Shown here: piece after piece, positions 22,548-37,767 of the stretch
Numbering within the stretch: the first letter of the stretch is position 1
Layout: every line of letters starts with the position of its first letter
Assembly (NCBI GenBank): GCA_012295275.1
Contig: CM022667.1
Coordinates: 18,895,910-18,935,909 of the forward strand
Direction: 5' to 3'
DNA from: Chrysomallon squamiferum
Lineage: Eukaryota > Mollusca > Gastropoda > Neomphalida > Peltospiridae
DNA: 40,000 nt
The notes under the pieces: model-generated
What the model was told of the DNA's origin: nothing
Databases searched by the model: none
What the model saw: only the letters and a program-made list of their open reading frames with translations
Position numbers and translations under genes: made by a program

Positions 22548-22884
22548 TGTCTGCTAACAAACATGTTATTGACTTAAAGGTTAACCTTAATTATTATGTT
22601 TACGTCGACCGTGTTTTTCCGTAAGTAATTCCTTGTCCGTATATTCTGCAGTGAAAGCAGATGTTAAGATTACAACCACAATAGTTGAAGCGAAAGAACA
22701 TCAACGAGCTGACGTAAGATCGCTGAAAATAATTGATCACAGAAATGCTACGTAATATATTTTTTCATAATTAGATTCTTTAAATATATTTAACAAATAC
22801 GGGTTTAGAAGGGAAAGGGTTAAATTTTTTAATGTTGGATTATTCGTATTGATTGTTTTTATTTGCCATGTTTTAAACAAGAGC

Positions 22885-22890
22885 AATAAA
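22885..22890 (+). terminator. Possible polyadenylation signal
   Basis: AATAAA about 340 bases after the stop of the possible terminal exon, with TTGTTGTTGTTTTTT and TGTGTTTGTGTG (22970-23000) downstream as a GT/T-rich element. The hexamer is common in AT-rich DNA, so support is weak. Confidence 0.25.
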
Positions 22891-22904
22891 ACTTCAGATG
22901 TATA

Positions 22905-23290
22905 TCTATATATATATATACAGCTTATTGATCATCCTGAAAGAACAAAGTTATTAATTTATTTTGTTTTGTTGTTGTTGTTTTTTATGTGTGTTTGTGT
23001 GTTTATTTTTTTTTTTTTTTTTTTGATGGTGGTTAGTTAGTTTGTATTTTTTTAATTTTTTAATTGTATTACTTTTATTTTTATTATTATTATTAATTTC
23101 ATTTTTATTTTATTTTGTTTTGTTTTGTTTTACTTTTATTTCAGTTTATATGATTTTTATTACTCTTTCGTTTCGTTTCGTTTGATTTGATTTGATTTTC
23201 TTTTGCCATATCTTATTATTTTATTTTATTTATTTGTTTTTACGTTTTGTTTTGTTTTGTTACTTTAATTTCCGTATTTAAATCTCTGAC
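22905..23290. repeat. T-rich region with TTTTG/TTTTA and TTTCG units
   Basis: Short tandem pentanucleotides (TTTTG, GTTTC, TTTGA), a TA run near 22905-22920 and a poly-T near 23007-23024. Confidence 0.85.
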
Positions 23291-23702
<412 letters not shown>

Positions 23703-23989
23703 TAAGATAGTTTGACATATAAATAAATATATAGCAGACAGACAGATATATTTGACAGATAATCTAGCTCTCTGTCAACATCTCCGTCCGTTTTCTCACT
23801 CATTTTTTAAAATTTTGTTTTTATTCATTTATTCATTCATTCACTGTCTTATTCTGCTTCTGAACCCAATATATTTTTCAGAGTTTGTCATGAATATGCA
23901 GTCAGTGATTCTATTAAGATAACATATTACGCTAATTATTATACAGACATTTCTGCCCGATTTTCTTCAACCTTAAAGACATGGTTATA

Positions 23990-24330
23990 TCTCCGTGTTA
24001 GATCGCTTGGTTTGAAAACCGCAATGTCAGTGGATCGAGCCTTCCCGGTGCTGCCATTTGAGATATTTCCTGTTTCAGTTCGGAGCTCATCAAAGTTAAC
24101 GACAAGCCTGTGATTTATTATTGACAGAAGTCAAGCTGAGAGACTGAGAACCGGATCGACGCTGGATCAATTCTCCATTTTTTTCCAATATTAAGTTATT
24201 TGTCATTCTAGCCAATATGTTACAACTGCTTTAACAAAGTCTGTGTTATGATGTTTTTCCTATATTGAGGCAAGGTGTATGTAAAAGATCCCTTCTCACT
24301 GAGAATAGCATACATTATAAAAGCAACATT
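23990..24330 (+). mobile_element. SINE-like element with tRNA-like head
   Basis: The head TATCTCCGTGTTAGATCGCT is followed 30 bases later by GTCAGTGGATCGAGCC, resembling pol III A and B boxes. After it come CTGGATCAATTCTCC (shared with 4230-4244), TTCTAGCCAATATGTTACAA, GTCTGTGTTATGATG and GTATGTAAAAGATCCC (24277-24292). From memory, the last four modules follow the order of a widespread molluscan SINE tail (AGCCAGTG, ACAACTGG, GGTATGTG, AAAAGATCCC). Not verified against a library. No target-site duplication found. Confidence 0.5.
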
Positions 24331-24777
24331 TTTCTCTATAATACAAACATGTTATAATCATTTAGAACTACCAGTATCAGTTACAATTTTCATCTGTTGA
24401 ACCTCGTATATTTATATTGTTTTCAAAACACCAGCCATATAATTTTACGTATCCTTTCTGAAACATGCATAAAAATATTTAATATTTCATCATCAATGAT
24501 TTTAATTAAAACCTTAACTATTAAATTTTGTTTGTACATAAAAAAAAAAAATAATAATAATAAATAAATAAATAAATAAATAAAACCGGTAGAAACCCTA
24601 GGAAAAAAATCACTCACAGCTTTATCGAGGGATGTATAGGGAAATTTCTGTATTGTTCTTTTTTCTGTCCTGGCAGAGATCGAATCACAAGATGTCAGAG
24701 AAGAAGATTCTGGCTGAAGGTCTTTGATGAAAATCAATGTTTGCTTACAGTAATAGTGTACACGACAGATCATCAAG
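24331..24777. other. AT-rich DNA with (AATA)n tract
   Basis: AAT/AAAT units at about 24540-24588. A minus-strand frame (24423-24932) runs through this tract; its N-terminal half overlaps the death-domain-like frame in another phase and shows no domain. Confidence 0.6.
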
Positions 24778-24990
24778 TCACTTTTCTTTGATAACGTCAT
24801 CACTGAACGTTGCCCGATGGTGCGGGTTATTTTCACGGCAATAAACGAGGAACAAATCGTAGAAATAATCGCGTGCATTTTCCACTCCATCTGGATTTGC
24901 CTGAGTTCTGATTTCACGGTCCGGTAGACCACAAAGTAATTGTAATTTTCTTAATGACGTATCGTAGTGTAAATATTGCATTGCAAGCTT
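24778..24990 (-). pseudogene. Death-domain-like exon or gene fragment
   Basis: A minus-strand frame of 67 codons from ATG at 24981 to TGA, extendable a few codons upstream to an AG at the end of TTATTAAG. The spacing of hydrophobic and conserved residues recalls a death domain: LRKLQLLCGLPDREI (helices 1-2), NPDGVENARDYFYDLFLVYC (helices 3-4) and a short HRATFSDDVI segment (helix 5). Death domains usually span 80-90 residues, so the N-terminal part and last helix would be missing. A stop lies five codons before the ATG, and no further exon was found. Best described as an isolated exon or relic; the family call is from pattern only. Length alone would not be significant in this AT-rich DNA. 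Confidence 0.3.
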
Positions 24991-25555
24991 AATAAGTTAT
25001 GTAGAATAGTTCTTTTGTTTGTAAAATTTTGAGTGAATGCTGATTAAAACGTGAATTAGTTATGTGTTAATTTACAGATATTTGTTGTTGTTTTTTTCTA
25101 AACATAGTTGCTTCAATTATTTGTTCTTTTTTTTTTTCTTTCTTTCTTCTATTAGCATACAGACATTTTTATCTTTTGTTTGAAAGAAATCTCTGTATTG
25201 ACATCAGTGGTGTTAGCTGTTGCGTGAATAATTTCCCAAACATCGAATGTGTTGCTATGCTTGAAAAGTGATCAATAAAGTGATAAAAATTTACTGTCCA
25301 ATTAGATCACTTTTTTTTTACTGACGTTTTTATTTCAGTTAGCTTTTATCGGGTGAACACTGTATCAGTATATGGTGATTAAACCCATACTGATAAAAAC
25401 ACACGGCCCAATATAATGTACATAATGTACGTAAAGAAATAGATCCTAAAAATCCAGGTGTAGTTAACAGATTTATGTTCTAATAGATAGAGACAGAACT
25501 CATAGTCAAATATTATATATATATATGTAGACTGATATCACAGATATCATAGTTA
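24991..25555. other. AT-rich DNA, no gene seen
   Basis: Poly-T/TTTC run near 25125-25150. No supported gene. Confidence 0.5.
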
Positions 25556-25578
25556 GTTAGATAGATAGACAGAAAGAC

Positions 25579-25613
<35 letters not shown>

Positions 25614-25686
25614 GGATGGATGAACGGACGGACGGACAGACAGTCAGACAGATAGATAGATAGACAAACAGACAGGCAGACAGATC

Positions 25687-25771
<85 letters not shown>

Positions 25772-25824
25772 GCGGCAGATAGATAGACAGGCAGACACAC
25801 AGACAGACAGACAGACAGACAGAC

Positions 25825-25892
<68 letters not shown>

Positions 25893-25893
25893 G

Positions 25894-25935
<42 letters not shown>

Positions 25936-25950
25936 CAGGCAGACAGACAA

Positions 25951-26044
<94 letters not shown>

Positions 26045-26114
26045 GGGTGGATAGATAGATATTGAGACAGAAAGACGAGAGACAGATAGACAGACAGACA
26101 GATAGGTAGGTAGG

Positions 26115-26117
<3 letters not shown>
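25556..26117. repeat. Very large (TAGA)n array with CAGA/CGGA/GTAG variants
   Basis: About 560 bases of tetranucleotides in + strand TAGA/GATA register. Blocks of pure TAGA alternate with CAGA runs (near 25635, 25675, 25780-25825, 25933, 26090), a CGGA run (25626-25637) and GTAG at the end. All minus-strand SIYLSIYL frames are translations of this. Confidence 0.99.

Positions 26118-26201
<84 letters not shown>
26118..26201. repeat. (GA)n array abutting the TAGA array
   Basis: About 84 bases of pure GA contiguous with the tetranucleotide array. Confidence 0.99.
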
Positions 26202-26203
<2 letters not shown>

Positions 26204-26459
26204 GCTGTAAGTCAGACTGTGCAACCTGTAATTGTAACAATCTTCTGTTTGACATCAATCATTTCAGTACTCAGACAGTCATTTACAAACTTGTCGTTCT
26301 CACTGAGCCCGCTGCGGCTCTGAGCGAAACACACAGTGACAATTTCATAAAACAGAATTGAACTCCAAAAATAGCCATTCTAATTCTGTCTGAAGGCAGA
26401 CCTGACACGATGATTCAGTTATTAAAACGGATATGAATTGACGAGAGAAAGAAGAGAGA
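26202..26459. other. Unique spacer, no gene seen
   Basis: Balanced composition, no feature recognised. Confidence 0.5.
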
Positions 26460-26740
<281 letters not shown>

Positions 26741-27041
26741 TACCCACCGAAAGATTGAAGACACTGATTTATAGTTTTCGTTATTAAGAGTGAAAAACAT
26801 TATTATCAAGCTACGGCCTGTTATCGTTTGGAAATTAAAAAACAGAGACAGAGAAAAATGTGTTCTGAATAATTCAGGCGATTCTGAAATGAGAAATCGT
26901 CCCATACAGTGAACTGCTGCTATGAATCGTGAAAAATTATTTAAATAAATGATTGTTTCATAAAAACACATTCACCACGATTATAATCTTCATCTTTGAA
27001 TTTTCTCCTTGATGCTAGAATATCGTGTGAGATTGTTCAAT

Positions 27042-27042
<1 letters not shown>
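26741..27042. other. AT-rich spacer
   Basis: No supported feature. Confidence 0.5.
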
Positions 27043-27108
<66 letters not shown>

Positions 27109-27122
27109 TAGATATAGATATA
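27043..27122. repeat. (GATA)n array
   Basis: About 64 bases of pure GATA followed by GATATA units. Confidence 0.98.
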
Positions 27123-27203
27123 TCCTTTTAATGCAGATTGTTGACAGAGTCTTACACACACACATACACCGACACACAAGCATTTCATACATGTATACAT
27201 TCA

Positions 27204-27204
<1 letters not shown>

Positions 27205-27289
<85 letters not shown>

Positions 27290-27445
27290 TATTACCAATA
27301 TTATTATTATTATTGTTGTTGTTGTTGTTGTTGCTGCTGCTGTAGTTGTTGTTGTTGTGATTTTGGTTGTTGTTGTTGATGTTACTATTAGTATTTGCAT
27401 TGCTGTTGTTGTTATTGTTGTTGTTACTGATAACGACGTTGCTAA
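27205..27445. repeat. (ATT)n and (TTG)n trinucleotide array
   Basis: ATT at 27205-27290, a short interruption, TTA, then TTG/TGC at 27313-27435 with interruptions. The 203-codon frame across it is mostly repeat; its nonrepeat end shows no domain. Confidence 0.97.
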
Positions 27446-27970
27446 TCTACAGTCTTACAATCTAAAATCCATATTCATAAATATAACTATTTCTGTTAAT
27501 GCTGTTTTTGTTGTTGATGTTGTCGTCGTTGTAGTTTTCAGAACGTGTTTGCATATGCGTAAAATAAAATTCCTTGGATACAAAACATTAAAACATTTTC
27601 TTCTACGTTTGATCAACATCTTCCAACACCCACCCACCCACACACTCGCAACACAAACACCGTCTGCAGTGACAACATCATCAACGAAAGCAATCAAGAA
27701 GCAAGAGGGAGGTGGCATTAGCATGATCAGCGTCAACAGCATGTCGTAACGGGATATTGTATTTACTCTGTTACACGAGTGTGTTTAGAAATAAGAAAAG
27801 TAATCAAAATGCACTCTCACTTCATCAGTGTAGGAGGATTCCTCAAGTTTGTTACGACATTTTATTTCTGACGTAATTCAGAGTTAGAACTCAGCCAGTT
27901 TTGGTAGAAAAGTCATGTCTAAGTAAATGAATATTGTTCTGTTTAAACGACCCTTCTAAACCTAGCTGAT
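27446..27970. other. Unique DNA, no gene seen
   Basis: Contains a short CACC run near 27630-27645. No supported gene. Confidence 0.5.

Positions 27971-28027
<57 letters not shown>
27971..28027. repeat. Poly-T tract of about 57 bases
   Basis: A very long mononucleotide run. It could be the poly-A tail of a minus-strand retroposed sequence lying at higher coordinates, but no element body was recognised. Confidence 0.95.
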
Positions 28028-28030
<3 letters not shown>

Positions 28031-28812
28031 GCTAACAGTAATTTAATAATCAGAACCTTGAAGTTTAAGATATACAGTATTTGATATAAATTCAAGAACA
28101 AAAAAAACAACAAAAAAACAACAACATTCAAGCAAAATAAAAACAAATTAAAAATTAAATAAAACAACCAAAAAAAGAACCACCTACTGCCTGATACAAC
28201 TGTAATAAAACTGAATTTTTTTTCACTTCTGTTATTAATTATAATTTTTTTCTGTATTTATTGTTGTTGTTGTGGTTTAAGTTATCATGATTAATAAGGA
28301 AAAAAACAGTAGACAGTATCATATGATGTCTACTATTTCAGAAAAAGTATAAAACTGAAACGTGAACAATTATATTTTTTTATTCCTCTTTCAAGAAATT
28401 CGAAATTAATAGCCAGACGTCTGGAAAAAAGGTCAAAACTGTAAAATATATTTAAGTCTTCAATTTCCTTGTAGAAATACGTCAACTTGATACAGATTAG
28501 CTTTTTCGAGAAATGATACTTAAATAATAAATACTCGAAACTTTTGAAACTTAAAGTATAACATTTCATAGTTAAATGATAGTTAAAGAAAAAAAAAAAA
28601 AAACAACTGTACGATAGATTACACAACAAGTTGAGGATTTTTTTTAAATTTTAAGACCCTTTTTATAATTTAGACATAATAATTATACGCGATAAATATA
28701 TATAGCAGAGATATAATGTTGAACACAACTTCAGGAAGCTGTAAAAAGTGGTAAAAGAATTATCATAGAAAAAAAAAAAAATGTATTGCTGTTAATACAT
28801 ATGTAAATATAC
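28028..28812. other. AT-rich DNA, no gene seen
   Basis: A-rich tract with AAAAAACAAC phrases at 28100-28175, short poly-A runs near 28588 and 28770. No supported gene. Confidence 0.5.
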
Positions 28813-28859
28813 ATGTGTGTATGTGTGTGTGCATGTACTGTGGTCTGATATACAAATAC

Positions 28860-28898
<39 letters not shown>

Positions 28899-28950
28899 GA
28901 CACATACATACGTACATACATACATACATACGTACATACATACATAGATA
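28813..28950. repeat. TG, TA, CA and ACAT/ACGT compound microsatellite
   Basis: GTGTGTATG, then TA (28859-28875), CA (28876-28897) and ACATACAT with ACGT variants to 28946. Confidence 0.95.
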
Positions 28951-30003
<1,053 letters not shown>

Positions 30004-30154
30004 GACAATATCGTTTATGTTTTTGTGTCTCTATATATGTATGTATGCCCGCCACTCTGTTTTTTCTCTGATACCGAAGTCTTTCATCTTTTCAGAATTA
30101 GATATACTCATCGTTCTTTTATGTAATTAATAACCGAATTCATAAAGTTAAAAC

Positions 30155-30650
30155 TAACGTTTTATTTCAAACAATCGTGATTTTAAAAACAGTCACTAAA
30201 GCAATATTCTTGTCTTCATAAAAAAACAAAATGCAGTTTTTTGCTTTGAAGGAAAGGATAATAACAAAATGATGTAATTGCTGCTGTCACTTTTCACTCC
30301 ACTAAGAAATTTATGACTTAGAAGTGACATATTATAGCAGTAAAGCCACGACTGGACAAAATCTTACATTACAGTGCCTAATACTGTGACGTCACGTCAT
30401 TCCTGCGCATGGGCGTATGATTTTTCCATCAAACAATTTCCAGACAGAACTATTAGTAGTACTATATTTGTCTCGTTTTAGCACATAGCAAGGAAGTAGC
30501 TATTTTGAAAAATTACCTATACAGGCTATATTGTTATGAATGTTATATGTCCAAGGTATAATTAAGGCTTTTAAAATATTATAAAAATTATCACAAAAAC
30601 AGAAAATAATAGAAAAACAAACGTGAAACTTAAAATAAAATAATAAAAAC
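30155..30650 (-). repeat. Dispersed repeat, copy 2 (inverted relative to 3018-3700)
   Basis: The reverse complement matches copy 1 from GTTTTTATT through GATTGTTTGAAATA. The core retains TGACGTCACAGTATTAGGCA and the following ~145 bases with very few differences. It lacks the ~180-base segment present at about 3190-3370 and the 15-base segment near 3548 in copy 1. Boundaries are approximate because the ends are AT-rich. Confidence 0.85.
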
Positions 30651-31496
30651 ATTTTTTTTTTTTTTTTTAAATGTAATAGTGAATTTTTCTAAAAGAAGAA
30701 AAGCAGATCGCTTTGAAATTTCCTCAATACTTCACTGCATTTACTGTACAGTAAAGGGAGAACAGAACCAAATTTCAGTATTTCTGTTCTAACGAAAAAT
30801 TATTTTTAATCTTAAACCAAATCTGACTGACAAAATAGAGACACAATTTCCGCAATTTAACTATTTCTATTACGATCTATCTTTTTAATCTTAAATCTGA
30901 ATCGTATTTATAATGACCTTTTGAAAAAGGCTTGAAATATGAGCGCGAATTAATTCAGGTACTAGTATTAAATTACAATATAAATTTTGCAAAGGTTATC
31001 CTCTCTAAAATACCCAAGATTCATATTTCCCTTCTAAAACGGTCACTATAAATAATGTAATGGTATATTAACACGACTGTTCTTACTTAGTTATTTTAAT
31101 AATGAATGAGGTCAGCAGTATATTCTATCAAGCAGTTTCAAAAATAAATATAATCTATTTCAGTGTATTCTGTGTATGATTATTATGAACTGGAATCAGG
31201 TTGATTAGTTTTGTATTCAAATGGGTTATAGATTTTGCTCTTTCACTCTTTCTTTTTATCACTGTATCTCATATCTCGCTATCTGTTTCGTGTTTGGATG
31301 ATTGCGTCTTGTTGTATGTGTTCATGTGTATAAGTGTCTGTATATGTGCTTATGTATGTATGAATAATGTACGTGCGTAGTTTAGGATTTTGAATAGTCT
31401 TGTGTACGTCTGATTGGACTCTGCACATAGACAATATTCGAGAACGCACTGGCGCAGGAGGACAAAGACCAATCACGATCTCGCATATCCCGTCAG

Positions 31497-31498
<2 letters not shown>
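30651..31498. other. Unique AT-rich DNA, no gene seen
   Basis: Poly-T at 30652-30669 at the end of the repeat copy. No supported gene. Confidence 0.5.
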
Positions 31499-31546
<48 letters not shown>

Positions 31547-31700
31547 ATGTATGTATGTATGTATGTATGTATGTATGTATGTATGTATGTATGTATGTAT
31601 GTATGTATGTATGTATGTATGTGTGTATGTATGTATGTATGTATGTGTGTATGTATGTATGTATGTGTGTATGAATGTAAACGTATGTATGTGTGTCTAA
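31499..31700. repeat. (TG)n-(TATG)n array
   Basis: TG at 31499-31530 followed by about 150 bases of TATG with a few TGTG variants. Confidence 0.98.
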
Positions 31701-31738
31701 TTATCCACCTACCTGTTTGTATATTAATTTTTTTAATT

Positions 31739-31998
<260 letters not shown>

Positions 31999-34583
31999 GT
32001 GTTTGTGTTGATGTGGGTATGGTTGGGTGTGTTTGTCTCTCGCTCCATTTTGCCATAACAACATTTACTTACAAAATTAAAATCTACTTACGCCACAATT
32101 TCTATTTTTTATAGATCCATATCGATTACAAGAAAAAAACTTCACTTTTTACGAAGTGGATCAGAATACGCTTTAGGGGAAGATACGGATTAGTTCCCTT
32201 TACGTCACTAGCAGAGGAGTTATCGCATAGCATCACCATGGTGATATGTATATAACAAGTATTACTAACTTACTTTTAGATTCATTTCGTATTCTAAGGA
32301 TCTTTTTATTTTTGCATTCATTTGACACCATTAAAGATCACGAACTTATAGCTCTGTAGACAAAAGGTTACTACCTACATTAGACTGAATTCTGGTTGAC
32401 AGTAGTTTCCGGCCGTCTTTCGTTTCATAGGCCTAAAATATCACGATCTACGATCTAAAAATCTTAACTTCTCCCTGCAATATTTTCAGGTAATATCAAA
32501 GGTTCTGACGTCACGAAACAGCAAAGAAACATGATGAAACAGCGCACTTGTGAACCAAGAAGTGTTGTCATGGGAAGACCGAATTTTTTTTTTTTTAAAT
32601 GAGATCGCCTCGCACGAAACCAAGATGTCTGCCGGTACGCCGCCAAAAGCCAGACGAACGAGAAACTGAAAGTCGTGAAATGCGCTACTGAACATTGCTT
32701 CAAGAGTTCATGATGCTAATGAAAAATTATTATTGTCATCGTGTTTCACTTGTATTTTCACTCATGAGTTTAAATGACGATGTTGTTTACATTTCTCGAT
32801 TACGACTTAACGTTCGTCAGCATGTAGACGTCTGCTAACACGTTGAAATGTCTTTCTTTATGCTTTCAGATGACTGTTATGCTTGACACTGAAGTAAAAT
32901 CAGCCAATAACCCGACCTAAAAAAAAATAAGGTTAAAAATACTGACTCAAAGTATCGGCTTAACAGCCTGCACCTACAGAATATTACGTACATTATTATA
33001 ATCAGTATTTCCTGGCCGTTATAGTGAAATGTGAATAGAGTTGGTCACGGAAAGGTTAATGATGACGTTAGATTTGATTACGTGCCATTGGTCTGAAATT
33101 TAGTAAATATTACTAATACTACTGCTCCTACTTCTAGAACTATTAACAACAACAGCAACAGCAAAATCAACACGAAGAACAACAACAATAATGATAATAA
33201 TAATAATCCAAACAAAATGTTTTCGTCCAAACCCTCCTGTTATTTAAACAAGTTCCATTTATCCAATCAAATTTCCTGTTACATTAATGACTGTTGATGG
33301 CCTCTGATTGTTTCCGGTACAGCACTTATAGTCACGTTTCAGTGCGTAAAACATTTTCTGCGAGATAGATTTAATTGTGGAAAAGGTTGATTCGTACGTA
33401 CAGAAAAATAGACTTAGTCAAGCGTTATATTGTTTAGAAACGATTTACCTACAATACTTAACGCGTTTTTTGTTTCGGTGTTTTATTTTCCATCTATAAT
33501 TTTTCAAATTGTTATCTCTTGCTAAATGTAACTTAAAGGCTTGTTTTTCTTCACAAACAGTTACCCCATCCCAAAAGCTTCATTTTTAAGTCGATTTTTG
33601 TATAAAAACATTAGCTCTCGAACACGTAATTACATTATTGTCAATACACAGCAGGAGACATTTTAAGAGCAGGAAATGAAACAAAATGAAATAAGAAAAG
33701 AAAGATAAGATAGTAAAAGGAAAGACAAACAAAATATGGGAAAAGAAATTGATAAAAAAAAAAAAAAAACAGATGTGTCAAGCAAAACAAAAAAAGCCTA
33801 TTTGTCACGTAGTTTCATTTGTTATATTAAGGTGAACTGACAGTTGTAAGTAGAAAAACTTAACAGTTAAAATGAAAAGTTTTCTCATCTGTCGTTATAA
33901 AATAAAACCATTGTTTTTCTTCTTTTAATAATAATAAGAAGAAGAAGAAGAAGAAGAAGGATAAACAAAAGAGGAGAAAATTACGTAGAAGTTGAGTTAA
34001 AGTTAAAACGGGCTAGAGAAGCTTGTGTTAATTCACGAATCCTCAACGAACATACGACCCAGTTTACTATCCATGTATAATGAATGTCTCAAAGCGATCG
34101 TTTGGCGAGTTTTCTTTTTCGCGCGTATTCCCGAGACACGTGACACTGTTGACTGACAATTACAGCTCTATTTGCAAGTCAGGGCAGCAGATGCAGTTTT
34201 CTCTGGTTGTGAAGATACTCCATTTCTAGAGACAGAAAAAGAAAAGAACTTTATTTATAGAGCTTTCAGCAGTAGAAAATAATACATAATTAACTGAGTA
34301 AATGTAATAAACTGACGTCAGATGGGTGATAATCGTATGTGTGAATGTGGGCGTATATATATGTATGTATGTATATATTATCAATATGTATTTATATATG
34401 CAAGAACGTATGTATATAGGTATATATGTATTCATATAAATGTTATATATTCTAATACATTCCATTACTACTTGAAAATTAAAATGTAAGCGTTTGGTCT
34501 GTCAAAAAACAACTGTTAAATATTTATTAAACATTAATTTTACCTTCCATCTCTGGAATCATTTTATTGTCTTTTTTTCTTTT
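31999..34583. other. Mostly unique AT-rich DNA, no gene seen
   Basis: Contains a perfect 14-base palindrome ATCACCATGGTGAT (32232-32245), isolated CREs at 32506-32513 and 34313-34320, a CpG-bearing patch at 32500-32690, AAC/AAT trinucleotides near 33145-33210, poly-A near 33757-33770, GAA units near 33935-33960 and TATG units near 34355-34440. Short frames at 32464-32703 lack any recognisable domain. Confidence 0.5.
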
Positions 34584-35840
<1,257 letters not shown>

Positions 35841-36065
35841 TTGTGTGTGTGTGTGTGTGTATGTATTTTATGTATGTGTGAGTTTGTGATTGTGTGTATA
35901 TGCTTGTACGTATGTGTGTGTATATATGTATATATGTATTTACGTATGTATGTATGTATGTTTGTATGCATGTATGTATGTATATATGTGTGATTATGTA
36001 TGTATATGTATATGTATATGTATGTGTGTGTGTATGTATTTATGAATGTATGTATGTATGTACAT
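35841..36065. repeat. (TG)n and imperfect (TATG)n tract
   Basis: TG at 35842-35860, then TATG, TATA and TGTG variants. Confidence 0.95.
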
Positions 36066-37189
36066 AATAGTTTCTGATTCTGTCGTTACTGTTTCATTTT
36101 AATTCGTACTCACACTCGCACGCACACACACATGACAAACAGGTATATAAAATGAATTAGATTTTTAATTTGTCATGATTATCAACATTACATATGGAAT
36201 CAATGAGCTATATAAATGTAATTAAGCAATCAACGAAAACTGGAGGGAGCTAATGCAAGCGATTAAGAAACACACAGACAGAAAGACATAAAATGAGCCA
36301 ATGAAAGAGACAAGGAATAAATCAATGATACACAGACAATCAGAAAAGGAACAGAAAAAAACAATTACTGTGTCGTGACAAGAAATGAAATTCCGTACGC
36401 TAAACGCTATTACATAAAAAACGGCTGTATTTCATAGATCACAACATTTTAATCACAGTGACTCCAGAATAACTGAAGTTATTACCATTTCAACTCTAAA
36501 TGCCACAGTCGATGTATTATTTCTTCATTTTCCATAAATGTCATCGACTGTATGCGTACGTTATCGGAGAGCTAGCTTTTCTGAAATAGTCCCAGACAAA
36601 CTGAACTATTTGATATTTCAAATATATTCTGATATTTGGTATTTTGGATATTAAATTTATTATTTTTTGTTTTTTTCACCTTAATTTTATTACCTTTTTA
36701 TCGTTAAGTTAAACACGTTTTTGTAAAATGACCACAGCAACGTTATACGCCTGACCTTTTGAAATGCAAAGTGAAAGACGGGAGAGTCGTGAAGAAAATT
36801 TCTTTCTGAGGTTTGGCTGGGAATAATATGATATGAAAATGTTTGGGTCTATTTTAAAATGGTTTACTGGTATTTTAAATAAATTAAATTTAACTTTCTT
36901 ACCAGTTCGAGATTTATGCTTATAATTCTTCGTCTTGTTCGTATAATTATCATCATCATCTTCATCATCATCATCATCATCATGGGTAATCAAATCTCGT
37001 CCCAGTCTGTGGGAAAATACATATAAGATGAACACGGGGAATATCGGCAATCGATTCATTTCTTATAATCAGGTTTTTGACAACTGGTATCCGTTAATGC
37101 AAAAATATTTCAGCAGCAATGAAACATATTTAATATTCCTTCCATTTTTCATGCATTTATTTATTTATTCACTAATTTATTCATTCGTC
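36066..37189. other. Unique AT-rich DNA with a short (CAT)n
   Basis: CAT trinucleotides at about 36948-36982. Minus-strand frame 36709-37059 crosses it (Asp run) and has no domain I recognise. Confidence 0.5.
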
Positions 37190-37570
37190 AATTTATTCCA
37201 TCGTTCAGTTCATTCAACTGTTTTTTCAACCATTCATTCATTCGTCCATTTATTCGATCATTCAGTTCATTCAAACGTTTTCTCAACCATTCATTCGTCC
37301 ATTTATTCCATCGTTCAGTTCATTCAACTGTTTTCTCAACCATTCATTCATTTGTTCGTTCGTTCTTCCACTTATTCGATCATTCAATTCAAACACTTGT
37401 TCTCTCATTCATTATCTCAATACATTTCATTCATTCGTTCGTCCATTTATTCGATCCTTCAGTTCATTCAGCTATTTTTCTCAACCATTCATTCATTCGT
37501 TCGCCCATTTATTCGATGGTTCAGTTCATTCACGTGTTCTCTCAACCGCTCATTCTTGATCTCAATACAA
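37190..37570 (+). repeat. 53-57-bp minisatellite built on CATT/TTCA words
   Basis: Unit approximately ATTCATTCGTCCATTTATTC, GATCGTTCAGTTCATTCA, ACTGTTTTCTCAACC. Six to seven copies, lengths 53-60, divergent. The long plus-strand His/Phe/Ser-rich frame (37028-37591) reflects this unit and is not taken as a gene. Confidence 0.88.
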
Positions 37571-37767
37571 CTGAATCCCAAACACACGTAAGCACACTGG
37601 CGTCAAGTGAAAACCAGCAACATACAAAAGTTCTGAATTTAGCAGAGCGACTCTGAGAAGCACGTAAGTGTTTGATTGTCAGAGACTAATGAGTTTCCCT
37701 CTGTCCTGAATACTAACAGTCCTGATAGCTACAGACAATCAAATTAACCAGCGGATCAAAAGCAACG

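Noticed and set aside
24423-24932. 169-codon minus-strand frame overlapping the death-domain-like frame
   Set aside because: It crosses an AAT/AATA microsatellite (poly Leu/Phe), shows no domain, and its phase differs from the more protein-like frame.
25556-26060. CRISPR-like regular spacing in the TAGA/CAGA array
   Set aside because: No unique spacers between identical repeats; it is a compound microsatellite in an animal genome.
25513-26258. Three overlapping minus-strand frames of 145-223 codons (SIYLSIYL)
   Set aside because: They are the three phases of a TAGA/GA microsatellite; a tetranucleotide repeat without stops is open in all frames.
27138-27749. 203-codon frame
   Set aside because: About half is ATT/TTG repeat translated as Leu/Val; the rest continues in low-complexity Val and shows no family pattern.
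32600-32700. Short frames after CCAAGATGTC with Cys/His residues (KCATEHC), considered as a THAP-like start
   Set aside because: The Cys-bearing part is in a different frame from the ATG and ends after 14 residues; no splice sites join them convincingly.
37028-37591. 187-codon His/Ser/Phe-rich frame
   Set aside because: Follows the 53-57-bp minisatellite, whose unit lengths are not all multiples of three; no start context or domain.
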